64,000 nt of DNA from Nymphaea colorata. Its lineage: Eukaryota > Streptophyta > Magnoliopsida > Nymphaeales > Nymphaeaceae. The stretch lies in assembly GCF_008831285.2 (NCBI RefSeq), contig NC_045151.1, positions 3,903,544 to 3,967,543 on the forward strand, read 5' to 3'. Below the pieces are notes generated by a model that worked only from the letters and a program-made list of their open reading frames with translations, was not told the DNA's origin and did not search any database. A program made the translations under genes and the position numbers. Positions 39,140 to 54,302 of this stretch are shown here, in pieces; position 1 is the stretch's first letter; every line of letters starts with the position of its first letter.

Positions 39140-39680
39140 AAGGTGATTTAGTAGAATGTAAAGAGAGACACAGGCATGATATGGTTCTAAGCAAAATAAA
39201 TGATGTATAACATGGCTTTGTGCTTCACTTGATGTGGACTTCGGGAAGACAATTAAACAGCTGCACCCAAGACTCCATGAAACAGGAAAATTATACACAA
39301 TGTAAGAACATTGGCAATAAGACAGTGGTGGCTTTTTGTCAATCCATTGAGAAGCTGAAAATGGCGAAGGAAGCAACAATTCAAAGGTATGTATACTGCT
39401 ATTCTAATTGTAAGCAAAAGTACTGATTGTTCCATGTTTCCAACAGTGACGAAACCAGGTCTTTCAGCCACAATCAGTCACTTTTGCTTACAACACTTTT
39501 GAATTTTCACTTTCTTTTTCATTTTCAGCATCTCAATGGACTGAGAAAGACCCACCAGCATGTTATAGCTAACATCCTTACATTGTGTCTACCTGTTTCA
39601 TGGAGGCTTGGGTAATCCTGACTAACTGTCTGCCTGAAGTCTAAACTAAGTGAAGCACAAAGGCCATGCACCTGCTGCCC
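39140..39680. repeat. Foldback element copy (unit 1, third)
   Basis: The inner stem ttgtaagcaaaagtactgat (39,408 onward) faces its near complement ending at 39,493, with one extra base in the second arm. Outer arms carry the ctgcacccaagactccatga and gtaagaacattggcaataag lines. This copy is not part of the 17,612-25,987 inversion and is an independent member. Confidence 0.8.
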
Positions 39681-40029
39681 CAATTCCTTTTATTTGTAAC
39701 TTGTCCATATGTTTCAATGTAGGGATCACTACTGCGAAGGTATGTGATGTACTGCTAAAATAGGAAAATCACCTTCGAAGGTGAAGATACAAAAATGGTA
39801 ACACCAAGAAACTGTGTAATTAAAATCACAAAGAATGACAAATGTCAAGTGAAAGCCATGTACCATATATAATATAGCACATAATTTTTTAAGAAAAGCA
39901 AGTGCAAGAAGTACCAGCATTAACCAAGCGAAGGCAGAGCTTGGAATTTTTATTAGAATGGCCAAACCATAGTTTAAAAATTTTGATGAGGGTTGAAATG
40001 TAACTTTTCAAAGCTTCTATACATGGTAA

Positions 40030-41850
40030 GTGAAATTACATTAGATTTTTTCTATGACCCCATTCAGCCTCCCCTAGCTTTGCCCCTGCTACCATACCTT
40101 CACAAACCACTGAATAAAACTTGAGATCACCACTAGAAAGCTCAGTAAGATACTTGGATTTGTCCTTCAACAACCAAATTTATAGAAAAAATATATGTGA
40201 GCAGGAAAGGTATTGGAAAATAACATTTCAAGCAACACAATATGCATAAGTAAAAAAACTCTGGTTTCGATGTATCAAAACAAGAGTGGCAATTTTAGGT
40301 TTCAATATTGTTGTTGACATTTTTTATGTGTCTATCATGACAAGAATGGCAATTTTAGATTTCAATATTATTGTTGACATTGGATGCCATTTATCATTTA
40401 CCACTACCAATTGTACATTCCAAACTTCATGTATTTGCATCTAAATTTTCCTAACTTATGCTTGTGCTTTAATTGAGATAATAGAGTTGGCTAAATGACC
40501 TCTCACATTCAACATTGCTTAAAAACTAGATGTCATAGATTTATACAATGGGTGCTATAGTTCTAGCATTAGTGCAACATATTATTCAAATTTGTAAGCT
40601 ATATGCACTTGTAAAAAAGTTTGTGTCACAACATATTTGATAACACTAATGGAAATTTCGGATTTTAATATTAATATTTGTGAATGCTATATATATATAC
40701 ATATAAATATGCATTGATTATGAGACATTTAATTAATTTCGTTACATGATTAGTGACATGTTTGATGTAAAATAAAATTTTTAAAAAGATGAATGAGTAA
40801 TAATTTATATTTTCATAAAAAAATTATTTCATAGCTTGTGAAGTGCTAGAGTAATTATTATTTATTTTTTTATGCCAAAGACGAAAAATATTAATGTCGA
40901 ACGTTGTGAATCACCAACTAATTGGCCAATCGGCCTATAAATTAGTTCTCATAGTCCTGACCTTCAATCAATATATGCTGCAGATAAATGTGTCATGGCT
41001 CCATCCAAGCTCCTTCTCACGAAGAGAAGTTAAGATTTCAGTTGACCTAAAAAAAGCTATTGAATATCTTCAATATATATCATGTGTATCATCTTTTCAA
41101 TTACTTAAATCCATCTTTTACGTGCTCTTTGTAATCTTGTATTTCTAAAATCGGATCAGTACAAAGTTCGAGATTCAATCATGAAACTTGATATAAAATT
41201 CCATACTCGTGAGATATGAACTACTTCACTAGATTGATCTACTAAATAGTTTCAAATTTTACAATCTATTGGACAAGAGTGATGGGTCGCTAGAACTCTG
41301 TTTTACATGACGCCATATTGCTTATGGGAACCATTGTAGCACTTTTGTTTTATTTCAAAAGGATTAATGAATTTGAAATGAGAGTGAAATAGTTCAAGGT
41401 TGTTGATGTGTATGGATATTTTCCGAGCCTATCTCTACGATCCATTCTCTATTAGGATGTCAATGTATGTCCCATTTGTATTGGATAATCCCATTGAACC
41501 TTTTGAAAAAATCAGAGATGAAGAAAATTTATATAGGATAAGGAAACCAAATCAGCTTCTAATTTAAGAGTTGATATCAAGTCACGTTCAAATTCGATTC
41601 AGATATACATAAATATGCAGTGGGATTTCACATTCAGATTAGATTTATTTTTAAGTGAATATCCCATAACTATTGCCCTTAAATTTTGGAAATCATGTTA
41701 GTGGGAATTGTTGCATCAAACATATGTTATCTCACTATTGTGTAAACCCACTTTGGAGATGATGTAATGCAGATATTATCTAGTTGGCATGTACGGAGAT
41801 ACCATTAGTGTTGTCTTTGCATTATGACAGGAATAAGACGGCTTGAGATC
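40030..41850. repeat. Internal module P, diverged direct duplicate of 41,870-43,700
   Basis: Both start with a gatacttggatttgtccttc line, pass through an aggtttcaatattgttgttg line and a tgatcaatatatactgcag-like line, and end in a gacagg.ataagac line. The period is about 1.85 kb. Frames such as 40,894-41,148 are shadows of the repeat and carry no domain. Confidence 0.7.
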
Positions 41851-43923
41851 ACCCTTATCAAACCCTTAGCAGCTCAGTATGATACTTGGATTTGTCCTTC
41901 AACAATAAAATTTGTAGAAAGAATATATGTGAGCAGAAAAGATCATGAAAATAACATTTCAGGCAACGTTATACACATAAGTTAAAAAAAAAGGAAAAAA
42001 ATTTAGGTTTCAATATATCAACAATATATGCATAAGTAAAAAAAACTCAGGTTTCTATGTATCAACATTATACGCATAAGTAAAAAAAACTCAGGTTTCA
42101 TTGTATCAAAAACAAGAATGGCAATTTTAGGTTTCAATATTGTTGTTGACATTTTCAATGTATCTATCATGACAAGAATGAGTTAGGTTTCAATATTATT
42201 GTTGACATCAGAGGCCACTTATAATTTACCACTGCCAATTGTGCTTTAATTGAGATAATAGTGTCGGGAAAAAGGCCCCTCACATCAAACATTGCTTAAA
42301 AACTAGATGCCATAGAATTATACAATGGGTGATAAAGTTCTAGCACTAGTGCAGAAAATTATTCAAATTTGGAAGCTATACGCACAAGTAAAAAAGCTTG
42401 TGTCACAACATATTTGATAACAGAAATAGAAACTTTAGATTTTAGTATTAATATTTGTGGCAATGAATGTTGTATATATATATATAGATTACGTGCTTTG
42501 ATCATGAGACATTTAATTAATTTTGTTACATCTTAGTGAGGTGTTACTTATAAAATAATGTTTTAAAAAAGGTAAACAATTTATGACATATATTTTCAAG
42601 ATAAAATTATGTCGTACCTTGTGAAGTACTAGAATGATTATCATTATTCATATTATTTATGCCAAAGACGAAGAAAACTAATGTCGAGCCTTTTGAAATA
42701 CAATCTATTTGACTAATCATCCAATGAATCTGTTCCATAGTCCTCATATTTGATCAATATATACTGCAGTTAAATGTATCATGGCTCCATCCATGCTTCA
42801 TTCGAGAAGAAAAGTTAGGATTTCAGTTAATGCAAAAAAGAAGCTATTGAAATTCTTGAATATATATCATGTGCATTACATTTTTTTCAATTACATAAAT
42901 CCATTTTTTAGGTGTACCTTGTAATCACATTTGGGCTGAGTTTCAAATCCTGTATTTCTAAAATCGGATCAGTACTTAATTTGAGATTCAATCATGAAAC
43001 TTAATATCAAATTCCTTAATCGTGAGATATGAATTACTTCACCCAATTGATCTACTAAATAGTTTCAAAGTTCAACCAGGAATAGGTTACATACTATCTG
43101 TGGGACAAGAGTGATGGGTTGTTAGAACTTTGCTTTACATGAGGCCATATTGCTTTGGGAACCATTTGAGCACTTTTGTTTTATTGCAGAAGGACTGATG
43201 AATTTAAAATGAGAGCCAAACTATCTCAAGAATTTCGATGTGTTCAGTTATTTGCATAGCCTATCTCCACGGTTCATTCTCTGTAAGGATGACAATTTAT
43301 GTCCAATTTGGATTGGATAATCCCATCAAAGCTTCTGAGAAAGTCAGATATGAAAAAAATTAATATAGGAAAAGGAAACCATAATATAGGATAGGGAAAC
43401 TGAAACGACCTCTAATTGAAGAATTGACATCAAGTCTGGTTCAAATTCAGATTTAAAAGACATACATAAATATGTAAAGGGATTCAGATTCAGAATAGAA
43501 TTATTTTTAAGTGAATATCCTATAACTAGTGCCCTTTGATTTTGAAAATCATGTTTATGGGAGTTCTTGCATCAATCATATGATATCTCACTATTGTGTA
43601 AATCCTCTTTGCTGATGATGTATTACAAATATTATCTAATTGGCATGTATGGAGATACAATGAATGTTGTCTTTGCATTTTGACAGGGATAAGACAGGTA
43701 CCACAATTGAGCTACCTGTTTTGAGAAGCAATGTTTTAGGTAAAATTCTGTGTGCCCCCATTCCAACATGCCAAAAGAAAAAAAAATTGTGGTAACAGAT
43801 GAAATTTTAAGCCTGAAAATCTGCTTTAAATGAATTCTCACTTTTGTAAATGATGATCCATGACCTTAGTTGAAAAAAATTAGATTTCCAACAAGTTATT
43901 ATATATATAAAAGAAGGAGTGAG

Positions 43924-44442
43924 GGGGAGAGAGAAGTTGAACCATGACTGATATTTTTGTCAAAATGACAGTTGATCTAAGCCATCAGATCTTTCGGCTC
44001 TGATGCTAGCTTTTTTTTATTTTTTATTTTTAACATTTTCTCTCAACCTGATGCCTCCTTCCCTCTTCCTCCCACCCAGCTGTGTTAAGTAGCATCCCTG
44101 GTTTAACACAGCTGGGGGGAAGGGGCCGCCAAGACTACACCAATTCTTGGGGTGCCGGTGGTGGCAGCAGAGATGGGTGGAATAATCCACCCATCTTTTG
44201 TTAACACAAAGGAGGACCTCCGGTGGATTTGGGGAGGATTGTGAGGCCGTTGTCAGCACTTTTCGATGAGGGATGGAGGAAGGGATTGAGAAAATCATGA
44301 AAGGAGGAAGGCATCGGGGACAGAGAAGATGTTAAAAATTACTAAACAAAAACAAAGAAGCCAACATCTGAGGCTTCCGACCTAAAGATCAGATGGCTCA
44401 AATGAACTTTCACTTTTGACATATTAATACTAGAAGCATGGT

Positions 44443-44446
<4 letters not shown>
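43924..44446. mobile_element. TIR-bounded element, unit 2 copy
   Basis: Same structure as 27,964-28,482, with the 11-base hairpin perfect. Confidence 0.65.
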
Positions 44447-44475
<29 letters not shown>

Positions 44476-45799
44476 CATGTCTCTTTGTTTATGACATCCA
44501 AAAGAGTGTTTTTGTTACATGCCCTCTTTAAGGCATATTTAGTTTCCTATCAAGAAACGAGCATTGCATGTTTGGCACGTGCCCTTTTTAGAAAATGTAA
44601 ACATGGTCTAGGGCTGGCAAGTTAAAGTTGTCATACGTCAATCATAGAATGCCAAAAACAGGCATGTATCTTCTTTTCATTATGTGATTCGGAACCATTA
44701 AATACTTAAGTAGTGTTAGATAAGAAGAAAATTATGTTTTATAATACGTAGCCACACCATTGCCTTAATATCACCCTACCATAGCCATTTCTACACACCC
44801 TTTTCGGCGACCCCATGACCTTATTCTATTCTAGTGCCGGATAATTTCCAGTCATACATTCACCTTGATGGGACCTTGACTCCCCACCGATCTTGCTACA
44901 CATCATTCAAAAACCAATTTTTAAGCAAAATATATTGAACATAACAGAAAGAGAATGTTTGGAAGTCCGAGAAGACCAAACAGCCCCCTAACATACTTTC
45001 AACTTTAGATCAAAATGCAATGGTAAAATTATTGTAAAAAAGATCACCATAAATAGTGTTCAGTATCATAAAATTAGTTTAGTATTCCATGAATCTATTT
45101 CAAAGGTTATGGTAGTTTGATGAATCACTAAAGGTAGTGTTTCATGAATCTATCCTAAAACTTAATACAACTTGATAACACTCATGTTCCAATCGCTAAA
45201 CAACTCTTCAAAAAATTTTAAAAAAAGAGATAACATATAAAGCTTGTTTGTCTTGTTGACCATTGGCTGGGTACTCTAGGGAATGGGTTTGCCATAGCGG
45301 GACAACTAGAACTCATGTCTGGATCTTCCACTCACAAATATTTCTGAAAAACTGGATAAATAAAGTAAAAAATGCGGAAAAAAAAGATTCCTGATATTTT
45401 TCCGATGGTGAGTGCTTGTGCCTGTACCATGGCTCAGTCTTGAGAGTGGATATTGTTGAGCACCACGCAGGAGCCCATGCAACGCATCATCCATTTATCC
45501 ATTTACCTTTTACAATTTTCATTAGTGCCCCATAATTTTGGATATATTCCTATAATTGAGCATCCATTTTTCTCCTCAACTTTTGTATATCCACTCGTGT
45601 GGTGTGGTGTCTTAATTTTATTCATTCTTGTATAAGGAGGCAAAAAAGAAAAAAAAAACATAATAAATGATTAAGAATGCTATTAATTGTGATTGTCTTT
45701 TAATCTCAGGTTTCCAGTTCTTAATGTGTATATGTGTATATATATTCTGCATTTTCTTCTCAAATGGCGATTTTTTTAGAAGGTAAAGGGAGAGACAGA

Positions 45800-46350
45800 C
45801 ATGACAAAGGTTATACTCAAAATGAATAAGTATAATATGCATAGCTTTTGTGCTTCACGTGGCTTGGACTTCGGGAAGACGGTTAGTCAGCTGCACCCAA
45901 GACTCCAAGAGACTGGCAATTATACACAATGTAACAACATTAGCAATAAGCCACTAGTGTGTTTTTGTCCATCCAATGAGAATCTGAAAATGGCAAAGGA
46001 AGGAAGGTATGTATAATTCTATTGTAATTGTAAGCAAAAGTATTGATTATTCCATGGTTCCAATGGTGATGAAACAATGCCTTCCAGCAACATGATCCCA
46101 TGTCACAATCAATACTTTTGCTTACAAAAAATGTTGATTGTAGAATAGAATTAATCTACATGCCTTCTGAATTCCTGCTTCCTTTTCCATTTTCAGCTTC
46201 ACAATGGAATGAGAAAGACCCACCAGTGTGTTATTGCTAATGTTCTTACATTTTGTCTACGTGTCTCATGGAGGCTTGGCTAATCCTGACTAACTGTCTT
46301 CCTAAAGTCTAAACCAAGTGAAGCATAAAGGCCATGTACATCATTTAAAT
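45800..46350. repeat. Foldback element copy (unit 2, first)
   Basis: Tandem-unit counterpart of 29,830-30,385. Confidence 0.85.
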
Positions 46351-47049
46351 TATGATCACTTTTTTATTTATAATCTCTTATCAAGTAGAAAACAAATTTT
46401 AATCATTAAACAATAACAAAAACATGTAATACTAAAAATAATGAATCAATTAACAAATTCCTTTAAAAAAGTACAAGGCCCTATCGGCCCCCTTTGGCTC
46501 TGCCCCTACTACCATACATTTGCAAGCTCTGTATGATACTTGGATTTTTCCAGCTTCAACAATCAAATTTATAGAAAAAAAACATGTGAGTGAAATATAT
46601 CGGAATGTAATGTTTCTAGCAACGTTATATGCATAAGTAAAAAAATTCAAATTTTGATATATAAAAAACAAGAAAGGCAATTTTAGGTTTGAATATTGTT
46701 GAAGAAATTTTCGATGCAACCATGACAAGAATGACAATTTTATGTTTCAATATTATTGTTTACATCGAAGGCTACTTTTCATTTACCCCTACTAATTGTA
46801 CTTTCCAAATTTTGAGTATTCGTATCTATGTTTTCCTAAAATGTGCTTGGGCTTTATTTGATAGAATAGAGTTGGCCAAAAAACCCCTAACTTGCAACAA
46901 CATTTAAAAACAACGATGGCATAGACTTTATACAATGGGTGATATGGTTCTATCTCTGGTGCAGCAAATTATTCAAATTTGGAACCTATATGCATAAGTA
47001 TCTCGGCCCTTGGCAGTAAGTAAATGAGCAGCTCCCATCAATCTCCAAT

Positions 47050-47081
<32 letters not shown>

Positions 47082-47124
47082 TTCTGCATTTTCATCTGAA
47101 AAGGTGATTTAGTAGAAGGTAAAG

Positions 47125-47670
47125 GGGGAGACAGACATGATAAACGTTATACACAAAATAAATGACGTATAACATGCATGGCTTTTGTGCTTCACATGGC
47201 TTGGACTTTGGGAGGACGGTTAGTCAGCTGCACCCAAGACTCCATGAGACAGGAATTATACACAATATAACAACAATAGCAATAAACCACTGGTGGGTCT
47301 TTGTCCATCCTTTAAGAAGCTAAAAATGGCAAAGGAAAGAAGGTACGTATAATTCTGTTGTAATTGTAAGGAAAAGTACTGATTGTTCCATGGTTCCAAT
47401 GGTGATGAAACAATGCCTTCCAGCTAGGTGATCCCATGTCATGATCAATACTTTTGCTTACAAAAAATGTCCGACTGTAGAATATAAGTAATCTACATGC
47501 CTTCTGAATTCTTGCTTCCTTTTCCATTTTCTGCTTCACAATGGACTGGGAAAGACCCACCAGTGTGTTATTGCTAATCTTCTTACATTATGTCTACCTG
47601 TCTCATGGAGGCTTGGGTAGTCCTGACTAACAGTCTTCCTGAATTCTAAAACAAGTGAAGCATAAAGCCC
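47125..47670. repeat. Foldback element copy (unit 2, second)
   Basis: Tandem-unit counterpart of 31,020-31,560. Confidence 0.8.
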
Positions 47671-48273
47671 ATCTCCCTCATTTAAATAACTTATCAAGTA
47701 GAAAACGAATTGTAATCATTAAACAAGAACAAAAACATGTAATACTAAAAATAATTAATCAACAAACGAATTCTTTTAAAAAATTACATGGCCCTGCCAG
47801 GCCCCCTTCACTCCGCCCCGGCTACCATACATTTGCAAGCTCTGCATGATACTTGGATTTGTATCATCGAAGGCCACTTATCATTTACCCGTACCAATTG
47901 TACTTTGCAAATTTGAGTATTTGTATCTAAGTTTTCCTAACATGTGCTTGTGCTTTATTTGAGAGAATAGAGTTGGCCAAAAAACCCAACTTCCAACATC
48001 ATTTATAAACAAAGATGACATAGACGTACACAATGGGTGACATGGTTCTAGCATTGGTGCAGCAAATGGTTCAAATTTGGAACCTATATGCATAACTAAA
48101 AATGCTTTTGCCGCAAAGTATTTGATATCAGTAATGGAAACTCTGTTTTACATGAGTCCATATTGGGGGCTTGTCTTTAAGATCCCGCCTTCCATCCTTC
48201 AAAAAACTGAACAGGCAAGGGCATGTGCTAATTTCATTGAAGGAGAATGAAATTTGTCGCAATAGCCATCTGG

Positions 48274-48613
48274 TCAGATGCCTCCCCTTTGCCTCCCCAA
48301 AGAGAAAGGTAAGATAGGTTTAAGGAGGCTAACTGACTTTAACCATGCATCTCTTGCAGCTTTAGATTGCAAAGCCTTGCAAACTGATTCCCTTTGCTTG
48401 AATATGATAAGAGCCAGAAACATAGCTCCCAAAGCCCATGGATCGTCAACTCTTACCCAGGCTGTTTTTCCATGTGGCGGCACATATTCTCAGCATGGAA
48501 AACAATTGGGTCCCAAGTCATATGGGAGGTACATAGTGGCTTGCACACCAAATTCTTCGTTGATGGCTGCCAAGGCTGCCCGCTGCAACCTTCCACCGAC
48601 TAGTGACTCCTAG
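48274..48613 (-). other. Unrecognised protein-like stretch, unit 2 copy
   Basis: The predicted residues are the same as in the unit 1 copy at 32,131-32,470 on both strands. No function can be assigned. Confidence 0.35.
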
Positions 48614-49898
48614 TTTTTGTGCAGTTCATGAGTTCATTTTTCATGGGCAGCAGCAAACTTGCAGAAGCTGTTTTTTCCAGGAAACACTAAATATATAAAG
48701 AGACATCTACCCAGGTCATGTGAAGCTGCCCCATATAATTGAATCTAGGCCCATCCAACTACAATACTGAATTAAAGTTAGGTATCTTGGCCCTTGGCAG
48801 CAGGTAAATGAATTGCTCACGTCAATTTCCATCATCTTCTTCCCTTAGGAGAGGGAGAGAGATGTATTGGTATGTCTATTACGCCTGACTTTTTCATATC
48901 TCGGCCTTCCTCTTGTTGCTCTCTTTGGCACTCATAAGCTTTAAATTTTGTGTGTGGACAACAATCTGCTCTCTTTCATTTCCTAAAAAGAATTGCAGAT
49001 GGCTTGCTTTGGTGTCAAAATGTATGTTCAATGATTGGCTGCAACTCAATGCTTCTGTTCCATTCCGTGGGACCGTGTCCATCAAATTCTTCCATAGCAA
49101 TATATCTGTTGCATATTGATTGGGACATGGAAATGTTTCCCTTCACCGTCCATACCATGTGGACAACTCTACGATTTTTTAAAGAAAAGTTCCAATGCAT
49201 GCTGCCAGCAGGTTCTCGAAGATGTTAGAAATAAATTTTAGGGTGCTTTGGTTTAACAAAAATCACATGATTGATTCTTTACGCTTTGGAATGTGGATCA
49301 TTATGTGCCAGCCCCAGCTTGAAATTTTGACTGATGGTGAGCAAATCTTACGAATGATCAATGGGCTTAGATGAGATTCATAAGATTAAATAATGTGATA
49401 AAATGAGAAAATTAACATCAAAATTTGAAACAGTCCATACAATTTTAATTCAATGTCAAATTCCAGAAAAGGATAATAACAAAACTATAACAAAATTTCA
49501 AGACTGAAAAATTAAGCATTCGTCCGTGGCGCTGTTGAAGAACTTGGTCAGACGGTAGAATAATCTACATGCCTTCTGAATTCTTGCTTTCTTTTCCATT
49601 TTCAGCTTGTTAATTGACTGAGGTTGCTAATGTTGTTACATTGTGTCTACCTATCTCATGGAGTCTTGGGTAATCTTGACTAACTGTCTTCTTGTACCTC
49701 ATTCACATATTCAAGAACTTTATAAAGAGGTTCAATCTGATAGAGAAGGACGGAGAGTGGTTTTTCACGAGTATCAGATACGTATCATTGGTCAGTTAGA
49801 CTGCTTTATTGAGTAGACAACCAACATGTACTTTCCAAACTTTCTCCAACTCATGCAAAGCCATTTTTCAGAGGCAGAAAATGCTCACCAGATTTCAA

Positions 49899-49932
<34 letters not shown>

Positions 49933-50764
49933 CGTGCTTTGATCATGAGACGTTTAATTAATTGTGTTACATGGTTAACAAGGTGTTACTTATAAATAAA
50001 ATTTCCAAAATATTTTTACAAAAAAATTATGCCATCCCTTGTAAAGTACTTGAATGATATATAATTTACAATTTTACGCCGAAGGAAAAAATATGTGGAA
50101 CCTTGTTAACCCCCTACTAAATAGATCAATCAGCCAATAACCCAGTTCTCATTGTCCACAAAGTCAATGTGTCATGGCTCTTTCCAAGCTTGTTTCACAA
50201 AGAGAAAAGTTAGGATTTCTGTTAATACAAGAAGCATCAGGAGGATTAAAAAAGTTAAAACAAGAGCAAAATTAACCCCAGATTTTTTATCTGGTTGGGT
50301 AATTTTCTCAGCCGTCCATCTTGGAAATATCAACAACTAAAATCAATATTTATGGATCTCGTACCTTATAATATAAACATCAGAGAGAACAAAAATAGTG
50401 ATTTGTTAAACAACATTTATGTAGATAGTGGGTAATCAACCACTGACATCAGTAAAAAATTATCGGTTCCCAATATACCGGCTGTAATCGTTAAAGAATT
50501 CAAACAAAGAAATTTTTACAGTTCAAACGAATTATTTTATACATTTTCTTCTCGTTAATTAGAAAAACATGTCTCATGATTTTTTACACACTTGTATACA
50601 CATTAACTGTGTTTTGTTATATAATTAAATCTGGCTAGCTGAAACTCTAATTGTTTTTAACATATCAAAGACTCTAAGCTTCTTTAGTAGCTTTAAAGCT
50701 TTAATGTTTTTTACTGCCTTGAAAAATCAAAGAAATGAAACCAATATCTATAATAATTTTGATA

Positions 50765-50835
<71 letters not shown>

Positions 50836-51040
50836 ATGTGTGTGTGCATTGATCATGAAACATTTACTAATTTCATTACATGGTTAACAAGGTGTTACCT
50901 ATAAATAAATTTTTCAAAAAGGTGAACAATTTATAGAGAAAATACCCTTATTAAAATACCCTTATTGAATTGTTCTGAGCTGTCCATCTTGGAAAAATCA
51001 ATGGATAAAATTATAGTTTATGGGACTCATACCGACAATG

Positions 51041-51045
51041 TCTCC

Positions 51046-51100
<55 letters not shown>

Positions 51101-51103
51101 CAT
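51041..51103. repeat. Self-complementary (CT)n(AT)n(AG)n microsatellite, unit 2
   Basis: Counterpart of 34,905-34,967 with altered run lengths. Confidence 0.95.
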
Positions 51104-52839
51104 ACACGCACGCACACATGTACATATACATGAATATATGCAGACATATAGAGAGAAAAAGTGAGATTCATTTGTCTATGAAATGAGAATTATGTAATTA
51201 ATAGAAACTTCTCAAAATCATTATTCTTTCTAATTCGAACAAAAAAGTTAAAAGTGATCTACAATGAAAGAACCATCACCATTGTGCAATTTGACCGCTG
51301 ACATTAGTGACAAAATCTTGAGACAAATAAACAAATGCAAAACAATTGGTTGCTGCTAAAAAATTGTAGGGTAATCCAATTCCGTGTCAAACATTTAAGT
51401 CACTAAAAAATTTTAGATTTGCAGACTCGCAGTTGACATGTTGCATGGGTTTAAAGAATTCTTCAAAATAAATTTATACAGTTCTAACAAAAGTTCTTCT
51501 TGTTCATTAGAAAAATAACTCTTATAATATACTTGTATATGCATTAACCGTATATTGTTATAAAATTAATATGGCTAGATAAAACACTCATACTTTTAAT
51601 CAGATCAAAGACTCAAAGCCCGCTTAGTACCTTTGAAGCTTTTATTTTTTTACTGCCAGTGAAAATTTTAAGAAATGAAACCATTATGTAGAATATATAT
51701 ATACATATATATAGATTACGTGCATTGATCATCCGACATCTTAATTAATTGCATTATATGATTAACATGGTGTTACTTATAAAATATTTTTTCAAAGAGG
51801 TGAACGGTGTATCATTTATATTTTTACGAAAAAAATATGTCGTACCTTGTAAAATACTAGAATGTTATATAATTTGTTTTTACATCGAAGAAAAAAAAAT
51901 TATGTCGAACCTTCGTGAACTACAAACTAAATCGATCAATCGGACAATAAATCACTTCTCAAAATCTCATGCTCAATCAATACGTACTTTGGTTACATGT
52001 ATCATGGATCCGTCGAAGCTTGTTTTATGAAGAGAAATTAGGATTTTTGTTAAAATAAAAAGTAAACGAAGGATTAAAGAACTTAAAATAAGAGTGAAAT
52101 TAGCTCAAAATTTTTTATATGGTTGGATAATTTTCATAACAATTGTCCATGGTCTATTTTTTATACGGATGTCAACATTTTCAATATAATTCAGAGATCT
52201 TATTAAACTGTTCTGAAAAAAGAGAAAGAAAACAAAGAATATCCACTTAAGTATCATGTGAAATACTCTCAAAACAAGTATTTTGAGGATTTATGCGTTT
52301 TTAAAGACACCCACATTTGATGACCACACATTTCCTATGATATCACCCTACGATAGCCATTCGAAGACACCCATTCTAGAGACGTCATGAACTTATTCTA
52401 AACCTAAAAAAAAGTCTACCAAGTTCACCTGTCTTATGTATGTCCATATTTTTCAGTCATACATTGACCTTGATGGGACCTTGACTCCCCAACGATCATG
52501 CTATATATCAGCCAAAAACCAATTTTTAAGCAAGATAAATTGAATGTAACAGAAAAATAAATGTTTGCACATTCGAAAAGACCAAAAAGCCCCATAATTC
52601 AGTTCTACTTTAAAAACTAAGAGCAATGATAAAATTAGAGCAAAAAGAATCCCATGAAGGGCAGTTTGGTAACATTAACACTAATTTAGTATCTCATAAA
52701 TCTATTTTAAGGATTATAGCATACTGTTGAAACACTAAAATGTAATGCTTCATGAACCTATCTTAATTTTGATATATATTTATTGAAGTCCTCTTAATGT
52801 TCATGTTGCTAAACACCCAATGACAAAGAGAGAAAATAT

Positions 52840-54302
52840 AGGGAAAATTTTCTTTTCAGACCCAATAATATGGCGTGACATGCATTGGGTCTTGAGCACA
52901 CTGCATACTACACCAATCCAAATCTAATCTGCCCGAACACTGAACCATTTTTCATTATTGAAAGAACTAAAAAAAGACAAAAAACAACTTTGCCATATCC
53001 AGGGAAGCCATGTACCCAGCAATGACTAGATAGGAATAACGGGTATGATCGTTTATCCTAATAATCTTCACCATATATTTCATCTTATTTTATTTTAGCA
53101 AATATATACTTCTGGTTAGGCTGAGAATTCGATTATGTGCCTTCAAATTTCATTTTGAACAAATCACGTCTACCACAAATCACCATATATCTTAACCTAT
53201 TTATTTGTCATCAAAATTTGAGAAAAAGTGGGCTAAATAAGTTGAGATAATTGATCATTCACGTAAACTATTGAAATTTTAATGACTAGTGCACCACTAG
53301 ATGTGCTTCTATTTGAACACGAACGATGGTGTTTAAAATCTCTCCACCTGCAACCATATGCATGCCCGTTCTAAATGATGTTATTGCAACGAACAAGACA
53401 GAGACAGGTTAGCAGCTAGTTTTCTTTCTGAACAACTTTTTGCACTTCAAAAAAGGAGGTCACATATAAACAAGTACAGCAGGATGGCATGTCAAGCAGA
53501 CCTTTTACCCTAAGAAGACCTTAAACCAATAAAAGGCAAGGGCTTAAGCTTAGACTTTAGTCTTTAGTCAAGCAGTGGGCCTTTCTGCTCACCCAAAAAA
53601 CCATCACCTATCATTGAGGAGACTCCAGCATTCCCCACCACAAAATGGTGCGTCATCAATGCTCATAATGACAACCGTTCATCGAGATATATAAACAAGC
53701 ATCTGCAATGCAAAAATACCCCATTGATGCTCATTAAGGCATCGACCCGTCAAGAAACAAAGTAGTTGTGACTTTTTATATCTTTGAACTGAATTGTTGG
53801 GTGACACATAAATTGTGAATTGATCTCAGCTCTACAATTTTAAAGTAAATAAAAATATGCATCATACTTGTGTGACAGACTGTAAATTATATCTTAAAAA
53901 ATATCATGATGACACAGTGTTTCTTAAGGGCTTGTTTGGCAATCACAATAGTAATACATGCACGTATCTATCTTAAAACTAGAGGGGCATTCATGTAGTA
54001 CTATGACATAATGTTTCCTGAGTAGTTTCTCCAATTATTAATGCTGATACATGAAACAATGCGTTACTGTAACCACTGCCAAATAAGCCCCAAAAAAACT
54101 ATACCCTAAATTAAGAGGGACATGAAACTGTGTTGCCATGTAAATAGGCCAATAAGCACCTCCTCCCATCTGTAGCCCGGTTCTGGACTACATGTCGTCA
54201 ACAGGTAGCAGCACACTCTTTAACCCAGTTCATTAAGTTTACAAAGCCCAAGAATTCTTTTTCTCAATGTCATGTTCAACTCCTTTATTGTAGTAGCGCT
54301 CT
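52840..54302. repeat. Inverted copy of 1-1,467 (unit 2)
   Basis: Counterpart of 36,703-38,169. Confidence 0.9.

Larger units (their letters stand above)
26088..42044. repeat. Tandem 16-kb unit, copy 1
   Basis: The line actcaggtttctatgtatca begins the contig at 26,088 and recurs at 42,045 and 58,181, and everything after it repeats in order. Copy 1 is about 180 bases shorter. It lacks about 139 bases at 30,961 and has a distorted stretch at 31,808-31,910 compared with 47,918-48,060. No intact gene is visible in the unit. Confidence 0.97.

Noticed and set aside
39041-39379. 112-codon minus-strand frame and its copy at 55,177-55,515
   Set aside because: It runs across a foldback arm and a (CA)n run and overlaps other frames on both strands.
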